A stretch of 64,000 nucleotides of DNA from Limnephilus marmoratus (taxonomy: Eukaryota > Arthropoda > Insecta > Trichoptera > Limnephilidae). The notes beneath the pieces are model-generated. The model had not been told where the DNA came from, searched no databases, and saw only the letters and a list, made by a program, of their open reading frames with translations. Position numbers and translations under genes: made by a program. Below are positions 55,001 through 61,041 of the stretch, piece after piece. Where the stretch lies: the NCBI GenBank assembly GCA_917880885.1, contig OU862928.1, positions 35,886,962 through 35,950,961 of the forward strand, given 5' to 3'. Position 1 is the stretch's first letter. Every line of letters begins with the position of its first letter.

Positions 55001-58000
55001 TAGCTTCGCTTCTTTGGACAGTTTTTTTGTTGGTGCCAATGGCGTCCAGTCCTCCATTAATAGAGTTACCTGCATTCGCCCTTCTTTCAATATCTTTATC
55101 AGCCTTCCCATCTCTCATAAACATACTTCCCAAATAAACAAACCCTTCCACCTGCTCCGAGTATTCATCATTCACAACTATGTTGAACATTGTTTTCGTA
55201 CTCTCTCTTTCAAATACATTGACTTCATGAAATGAAAAATATAATACGGTAGTAATAATTATTACAAATTTAGTAATCTGGGAATATCTGGAACTCTAAC
55301 ACAGTAAAATCAATAATTTCACAATATCAAATCGATAGGTATAACTTCCTATATAAGACCATTGTTAGAACTGTATTGGCATATGGATGTGAGGCGCTGA
55401 CACTGACGGTAAAGATGGCTGAAATGCTGGATAGAGGTGCTGAGAAGAATATGTGGACCCGTGAAAGAGGGTGAACAGTGGCGCATCCGGCACAATACAG
55501 AATTGTATGATATATATAAGGCACCTAGCATCTCAACACATATGAGACTCCTCAGGCTGAGATGGGCTGGGCATGTACAGAGAATGCCGGATACACGCGT
55601 CCCAAAAAGAGTTTTGACTGGACACCCAGGTGGAAAGAGAAAAGTGGGAAGACCCAGACTGAGGTGGGAAGACGAAGTAAGAGGGGATGCAGCACAGCTT
55701 CTCCAGGTACCAAATTGGAAGTCAGCCGCTGAGGACAGGAGGAGTTGGAGGCGACTGTTGCAGGAGGCCAAAGCTCGATATTTTATATCTATTTCAGGGG
55801 TCCTAGCATGGTCGATCGGTATAGGTTTTATCGAAAATGTCGGTAACTTGTCATTGCTCCCGAGCACGACTGCAGGCCGCTAACGAACAAAAAGCAGTTC
55901 ACAACGACTAAGGATTCCTAATTTATTTGACATGAACTGTTATTTCTTCGTTAGCGGCCTGCAGTCGTGCTCGGGAGCGAATACAAGTTACCGATGTTTT
56001 CAATAAAACCTATATCGATCGACCATGCTAGGGGGCCAGATGTCCGTTGACAGCCGAGTTGATATTGACAGGGAATAAATAAGAAATCGATATACGCTTG
56101 CAACAATGGAGGTATTTTCTATGAATTGACACTCTGAAATGTCAAACATCAAACAATTACATAAAAATATTAATAAATTGGCAATATTGAATTAAAACAC
56201 TAACCAAAATATGCATTGACAGTTGGCATCTACTTTTTGACAATAAACGAGAGTTAATTAGTTAATGAGGTCTTTAGTCATATTTCTCAAAGATCGAACA
56301 GAATAAATCGGTCATGTTTGCGTTGAATTATTTAAGTCTATGGATAGCGTATACGACTTCTTTCAATTCTAAGAGCTTCGTTAGTTTTGCATAACCAACG
56401 ACATTATCCAAATAAATGCGTGTTTTGACAGTTAACCGAAACTTATTTGATCCTATGTAGGCCAGGCTAAAATTTATCATAGGTGATTTTTATGAATTAA
56501 AATAAATTATAAATTTAATGATTTTTAAACTTAAAAATATAGGATTAACGGTGAAATCTAGGTGGATTCGTTGTCTTTAAACCGCAGTAAGCAGTTCACG
56601 TTAATATTTAGAATCATGATTTTTGTAATGATCAGTGCTGAAGAAATGATAGAATCATTATTATTTAACTTACCTCAATATCATTGAAGAAAAAGTGCGT
56701 GTCGGCAAGACTGAAGATCATCTCCTCCATACGGAAGCCTAATTGGATATATTGCTGTGGTTCCTGGAAACAAATAAATACACCTGTAATTATGACAATA
56801 AAACCACAGATTTTTGTTGTGCGGCTAGTTGCCCCATCATGACTTAGCGACTCGCCGCACAACCCATTTTCACAGAATTTCAGATTGTTAACATTGCATG
56901 CAACAAGATTTATTTTGCTTAAAGATTACAGCGAATGGTCTCCCGCAACTGACCGTTTTAATTTTTTTTTACTCGTTTTTATTGCCCGGTGCACGCGATC
57001 TGTCGCCGCACGCAAAAGTCAAAAGCTACTCTACTTTGTCACTTACCGTTACGTTACTCATCTATTTCAGTTACCTGTGGCCTACCAAAACAACTATACA
57101 ACTACATGGTGGATTTTTGCAAAAATCGACTAGTGCAAATCCCCCATAAAAGTGATTCATAGCTCATTAAGAAAGAGATTGAATTGAAGAGCTTCAAATA
57201 GGTCATGTTAGATTAGGTTAGGTTTCTTCATCCTTTGGCTAATTTTCCTCTTTGTTAGGATAGGTTAGGTAAGGTTACCTCAATGTTAGGTTAGGTTACG
57301 TCATTGTTCGGTTAAGCTTCCTCTTTGTTAGATAAGCTTACCTCACTGATAGGTAAGGTTACCTGATTGCCAGGTTAGGTTATGTTACCTTATTGTATCG
57401 TGCGGCGAACCCTCCCGTGAGCAGCGTGTGGAAGATGATGATGGTCTCGTCCAGGTCCCAGATGAAGACGCGGTCGGTGGCAGGCTCGCTGGGCGCCCCC
57501 TGGGTGGAAGGGGACGAGGCGGTCTGCCGGCGACCCCGTCCTCGCCCCTGTTTGCCCGTGGGCTGCTGACCTTCCCTGGAACATCAATTAACAAACTGAC
57601 CACACTGTTCTTGCAGGGGAAGGCAGAGATGATAGACCAACATACTACTTGTTTTAAACATTAAATCCACACAGGAGGTCCTATATTGACGACCGGCGTG
57701 GTCTAGGGGTAAGGCTCTTGACTCGCAATTCGAAGGTCGCGGGATCGAAACCCGGCGTGGGTAAAATTTTTTTTTTTGATTAATTTGCGTTATTTCTCAA
57801 TTAATTCATATAAAATGATATATAGTATATTTGCGGCACATTCCAGAGTGAAAGATGATCTCAGTATCGCCCTAATGTAAGACCACCATTCAGAATTGAA
57901 ACGTTGCTTGAAATGGCTTTAGCCGTGTTTGGTGACCAGATCTGAATAGCCAGGTATTTTCAGGTCATCCTCACCTTCCTCTTCCCCATCTCCTTCCCCT

Positions 58001-59688
58001 CTCCACTACCTCCAGCCTCACAACATACCCCAATTGGGGATGCCATAATCTCACTGACCCCAGACGGGAACAGCGGAGACTCTTATGAGGTCACATAAAA
58101 AAAAAATTAAAATATAGATACATTGGAAATCAAAGGGCTTGCAATAGTTTTGAAGACAAGGGAAGAACATTTCTCATGAAAATTAACTAAAATGTGAGAA
58201 TTGAATGAGGAATGACATGTTATAAAAGTCCATGTGACGAAAAGAAACCGAAGTTAACCAAACTGACAACATTTAAGAAGCCAACAGGATGAAAGAGTGT
58301 TGGGAAACCTAAACATAGATGACTGAACAGAGTAGAGGGAGACAGGCAGGACTCTCCAAGTGTTGTAGCATCAATTAATTAATTCGTTGTTACATTGAAA
58401 GATGACAACTTACCCTGATCCGCCGCTAGGTCTTCGACTAGATTCACTCTTAACTGGAGAAAGGGGGCTCGTCTCTCCCATGGACAGGAGCCCTGATGAA
58501 GGGGATTCTGGAACAATGACAACAATAAGTGTTAAAACAAAGCAAATACAACAGGTCCTAAATGCATCCTTGGGGAAATCCTGTAAAATCAAAAATGAAC
58601 ATTTCAAATCTTAAAGATGTAACAGCAAGATGAGGAAGAAAATGTAACAAGAGAGAGATAGGGGATCTTAAATGATGGAGAGAGAAGTGAAAAGGTCACA
58701 AGAAAGATCAAAATCAAAATTAGAGGAAGAAATAATTTAATAGTTGAAAGAAGAAACAAAGTCTATTTCAAATAGTGTCTTACCTGGTAGGGCTGTGGTC
58801 AGATGGTAAGGAGCGCTGCCTGCCGAGCTGGGCGGACTGAGGGCGTAGGGCGGGTAGGGCTGATAGTAGGGAGCGTAGCTGCCACCAGAACTGGGCGATA
58901 TGCCCTCTGAGTAGGCTGGCATCCCGTAATTGTATTCCTGGAAGTAAGCAGACATTGATCTTTGAATATTTATTGAGCGAAAAGTTGTTTTGATGGCGAG
59001 AGAAATTTGTAGACCTATGCTTGTGGTTGGATGTGTGGCATAAGAAACTTGAGGGAAACAGCAGAAGACCAGACCAGCAGGAGTAGAGGTTTTACAGGTA
59101 CGCTCTCCAAGGATTGTAACACTGATGATGCATGCAAATATGAGAAATTGAATTGAAAATTTGTATTTCCACAAGGCTCAGTTCTGGGTCCTATTCTATA
59201 CACCATTTTGGAGACAGTCAGAATATTTGCGAATTTTCATCACAGACAGAAAAAAGATGAAATTAGTAAAGCAATCCAATGAAACATGAATTTGATAGAT
59301 GTGAAATGTGGATTACTGCAAGGCTCAAACCTGGGTCCTACTTTAATTTAATTTTAGAGGTACCTAGTAATAACTACCTGCAAATTTATATTGCAGGCAA
59401 ATATACAGAGTTGAGACTCTTGTTTATCTGCTCTGATGATGGGCACTGGAAGGCCGCAATCTTCACTCTGCGGTTAGGTTAGGTTCAATCTGCAGTTAGG
59501 ATAGTAGGTTTAACATGAAGATAGTTGCAGTTACCTGGTGCATTGTGGCCCCCGAGAAGGTGCTCTGGAAGGGTGAGGAGTAGGCGGCGGGGTAGGGCGG
59601 GCAATAGCCCCCCGCACCCCCGCCTGCACCAACACCCGCCCCGCTGCCTCCGTAGCCCACATAGGAAGGGGTGGCTTTGCATGAGGAT
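48903..59688 (-). CDS. eya: Eyes absent (Eya) transcription co-activator and phosphatase, 3' nine exons, 5' part outside window
   Basis: Exons in transcription order: 59688-59535, 58937-58784, 58507-58414, 57575-57389, 56763-56674, 54534-54242, 52823-52701, 50759-50638, 49084-48903. All introns are GT-AG, phases agree, and about 465 residues end in TGA. The first 170 residues are Pro/Ser/Tyr/Gly-rich (transactivation region). The Eya domain follows: nucleophile motif [18 protein letters not shown], then [87 protein letters not shown] and the C-terminus ALDMGFL. Family knowledge: Eya is a haloacid-dehalogenase-fold protein tyrosine phosphatase and partner of Six/Sine oculis in the retinal determination network. 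The catalytic Asp residues in WDLDET are intact. A Gly/Pro-rich loop of about 40 residues sits between DGF and GVRGG. The initiator exon is not in the window. Confidence 0.96.
49085..50637. other. eya: Last eya intron: TTAA end and a restriction-site-rich patch
   Basis: A TTAACCACTGGAGCGAGGG string at 49351 looks like the left end of a TTAA-type element with no partner found. A GC-rich patch at 50480-50580 has unusual site density. No ORF of note. Confidence 0.4.
50638..50759 (-). CDS. eya: eya exon (VLVTTTQ segment)
   Basis: [20 protein letters not shown] then [20 protein letters not shown]. Acceptor tttttag|G, donor AACTG|gtaaga. Confidence 0.95.
51012..51696. mobile_element. TTAA-flanked MITE, same family, inverted
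   Basis: TTAA at 51008-51011 and 51697-51700; ends CCCCTCCG and CGGAGGGG. The body is the reverse complement of much of 23026-23669. In the eya intron between exons 50638 and 52701. Confidence 0.78.
51948..52300 (-). mobile_element. SINE-B copy, eya intron
   Basis: Starts tttttttttttttacatgag, includes cctatgtcgtctttggggat and aacgtagcgaaccacttgcg, ends cattccgcctcccaaattg. Internal deletion near 52130. Confidence 0.78.
52701..52823 (-). CDS. eya: eya exon (GLLGPGKR segment)
   Basis: [20 protein letters not shown], then [10 protein letters not shown] and NIINS. Acceptor ttaacag|T, donor CTCTAG|gtaagt; both split codons are completed by the neighbouring exons. Confidence 0.95.
53031..53245. 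mobile_element. Fold-back element with hammerhead-like cores, eya intron
   Basis: Arms of about 90 bases (tttttggggtgttattacca ... ctttagccaacgtttcggac) with a ~35-base loop. The plus arm has CTGATGC at 53149, a GGACA/TGTCC stem and CGAAACGTT ending at 53183. The minus arm has CTGTTGA at 53124 with the same stem and ending. Confidence 0.75.
53681..53955 (-). mobile_element. Helitron-like element fragment, eya intron
   Basis: Minus-strand 3' end aaagCTAG|T at 53681; shares tgccagagctcaccggaagt and ttcctgacaataacgaacat with the 39.3-kb copy. C-rich interior. Confidence 0.55.
53966..54180. repeat. Fragment of the 23-kb MITE family
   Basis: Shares gatgagccattttttaaaat, aaaaacagtttttagttttc and the cgttcagatatattgcattt strip. 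Preceded by a short aagataagataagat run. eya intron. Confidence 0.5.
54242..54534 (-). CDS. eya: eya exon (central Eya domain with Gly-rich insert)
   Basis: Ninety-seven codons: [20 protein letters not shown], then a loop rich in Gly/Pro, then [20 protein letters not shown]. The loop is coded by G/C homopolymer-like codons. Acceptor attccag|GAG, donor AATAG|gtaagc. Confidence 0.96.
54583..55235 (-). mobile_element. LINE reverse-transcriptase 3' end, frameshifted
   Basis: Minus-strand pieces in two frames: [20 protein letters not shown] (from about 55190), [18 protein letters not shown] (to 54905), then [20 protein letters not shown] down to 54583. This is the post-RT domain of a LINE common in insects. 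It lies in the eya intron between exons 54242 and 56674, on the gene strand, and is broken by frameshifts and an internal loss. Confidence 0.75.
55340..55790 (+). mobile_element. LINE C-terminal fragment (second family)
   Basis: Reads through [13 protein letters not shown], a frameshift, then [50 protein letters not shown] and [20 protein letters not shown]. This is a typical endonuclease-RT LINE tail. It ends at the edge of a fold-back repeat at 55796 and lies antisense in an eya intron. Confidence 0.78.
55796..56036. mobile_element. Fold-back MITE, eya intron
   Basis: Arms of about 88 bases (ggggtcctagcatggtcgat ... actgcaggccgctaacgaa) face each other across about 65 bases; one or two small indels. 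The left arm abuts a LINE fragment. Confidence 0.75.
56674..56763 (-). CDS. eya: eya exon (FRMEEMIF segment)
   Basis: Exactly 30 codons, phase 0 at both ends: [20 protein letters not shown] then [10 protein letters not shown]. Acceptor tttccag|GAA, donor ATTGAG|gtaagt. Confidence 0.96.
57205..57388. repeat. TTAGG-like minisatellite beside an eya splice donor
   Basis: Diverged units of about 35 bases, each with gttaggttaggttac or a close variant, reach to within a few bases of the exon donor at 57388. Too degenerate to be a telomere tract. Confidence 0.7.
57389..57575 (-). CDS. eya: eya exon (start of Eya domain, catalytic WDLDET)
   Basis: Gly/Arg-rich linker ([10 protein letters not shown]), then [20 protein letters not shown] and GGFAARYNK. 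This is the phosphatase nucleophile loop. The exon is strongly GC-rich against an AT-rich intron. Acceptor gttccag|G, donor AATAAG|gtaaca. Confidence 0.97.
57690..58106 (+). mobile_element. SINE-A, full length, eya intron
   Basis: Head gaccggcgtggtctaggggt ... ggtcgcgggatcgaaacccg, body with the family strips gaccaccattcagaattgaa and gaccagatctgaatagccag, core ccccaattggggatgccata, A10 tail. A short SINE-B scrap lies just before it. Confidence 0.85.
58414..58507 (-). CDS. eya: eya exon (Ser/Pro-rich linker)
   Basis: Thirty codons between split codons: [20 protein letters not shown] and following. The SPLSPVK stretch has two Ser-Pro sites, possible MAPK targets as described for Eya (inference). 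Acceptor gttccag|AA, donor TCAGG|gtaagt. Confidence 0.88.
58784..58937 (-). CDS. eya: eya exon (Tyr/Pro/Ser-rich)
   Basis: Encodes [20 protein letters not shown] then a Tyr/Pro run typical of the Eya transactivation domain. Acceptor cttccag|GAA, donor CCAG|gtaaga. Confidence 0.9.
59535..59688 (-). CDS. eya: eya exon (transactivation region, first visible)
   Basis: Acceptor atttcag|A, donor CACCAG|gtaact. Encodes a Gly-rich run, then [18 protein letters not shown]. It enters with a split codon, so at least one further coding exon lies upstream, beyond the retrotransposon. Confidence 0.88.
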
Positions 59689-59749
59689 CTGAAATGATGA
59701 AGAGGAATTAAAACACAGGTCGATTAAAAATAATGAAGTCTTACACATC

Positions 59750-59973
59750 AGTGAGAGTGGAAAATTCTCTCAGTATCCAGGTGAAACTGCCATTTAGATT
59801 CGAGATGATGTTCGAAATGCCTTTAGCTAGGTATGTTAATGTTTATTGATGATATATGAATACTTTTCAAACCCCTCTCTTCATTCCTCTTCATTCCCCT
59901 GCCCCCTTCTTCACTTCCTTTAGTCTCACAACATACCCAGAATCAGAGATGACATAGTCCTACCGTCTCTGGG
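59750..59973 (+). mobile_element. SINE-A copy, decayed, head missing
   Basis: cagtatccaggtgaaactgc, cctttagctaggtatgttaa and cacaacatacccagaatcag align with the body and core of SINE-A. Followed at once by a SINE-B scrap. Confidence 0.55.
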
Positions 59974-60062
59974 CCTTAAGGAAACTAATTTTCCTCGGGG
60001 CCTATGTTATCTTTGGGGATGCAGTGCGGAAGGTCTTTTTGAGGGGAGAAAGCAGTGAACAT
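59974..60062 (-). mobile_element. SINE-B scrap beside the gypsy LTR
   Basis: cttaaggaaactaattttcc, ggcctatgttatctttgggg and aaggtctttttgagggga match the 3' region; broken off where the LTR is expected to begin. Confidence 0.6.
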
Positions 60063-60461
60063 GGGTCTCGAGAAGATCCTCGTTGGAAGGAAGCACAATG
60101 GCCGGCAAATTGTCTCAGAGCCGAGCTGTTGAACTCAAGAACGAGTCATAGAAACACACGGTTTGTAGCTTAGTTAAATAAAAATAAATATCTTTGTATA
60201 CTGTGATATATGCAATTATATCGCATTTGTATCTATGTAGTAATTCGGGAATGCTCGGGTCGCCGAACATTGCCGATCGGGCATACGAGCCGGGACAGCG
60301 GTCCGGTGTACGGCCGCGGCCAGAACCATTCTAACTTCCAGTATAATCAGTCGCTACCGAGACAAATAATATTACTTATTGAATCCATTGTACTTTGCAA
60401 TAAAGACGAGAACTTACGTTAAACATATCCATTATTATTGTGTGGCAGTGTGGCCACAATA

Positions 60462-60529
60462 AAAGTACATTACAATTGGCGCAGCCGTATTAAAGTACAT
60501 TACAATTGGCGCAGCCGTATTAAAGTACA
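60462..60529 (+). repeat. Tandemly duplicated primer-binding-site region (30-bp period)
   Basis: A 30-bp unit starting aaagtacattacaattggcg is present at 60462-60491 and 60492-60521, with a third partial copy at 60522. Each full unit includes the LTR-end string TACA and TGGCGCAGCCG, so two identical candidate primer-binding sites exist. Confidence 0.85.
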
Positions 60530-61041
60530 ATATTGGATTACCAAATTGGATCACAAAAAAAAAATTACCAAAGCGGGGAGAGCTAAGTCACCCCGAAAAA
60601 TTTTTCAAGGCTACCTACAGCCGAGGCGGAACATTGGAGTATTTTTTTGGGTTTGTCTGACCGAGTGAAAGGACCGGCAGAACAAACCGAGGATATCTCT
60701 GGCTATTCCTGGAGCCACAGTCAGAGTTCTGGAGTACCATCCAAGGGTACTCAGAAGCAAGAGGCGGTGGTCGTTTTTGGGGCTCAACAGAGCCTTTCCA
60801 CGAAGGTGAAGTTCCGAGGGAGTGCCGAGGGAAGGCATTCTTACAAGGCAAACAGTGCTAGTGTCGAGGAAGGTCACTCACTCATCAAGAGGAAACAATC
60901 TGGAGACGTTGCAACCGCAATTTCTAAGATAGGTTTTTTCTTTTCTTTCTTGTGGAGGATTTGTCTGGGTTTTTTGTAATTTTTTCCGGGGTAGTATTGT
61001 TGTCGTAGCTTCGCGTGATTATTTTTTTTCCTTTTGTGAAG

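Noticed and set aside
60438..60668. Separate small protein upstream of gag
   Set aside because: Starts at the LTR end and reads the duplicated primer-binding-site repeat; it is leader sequence.
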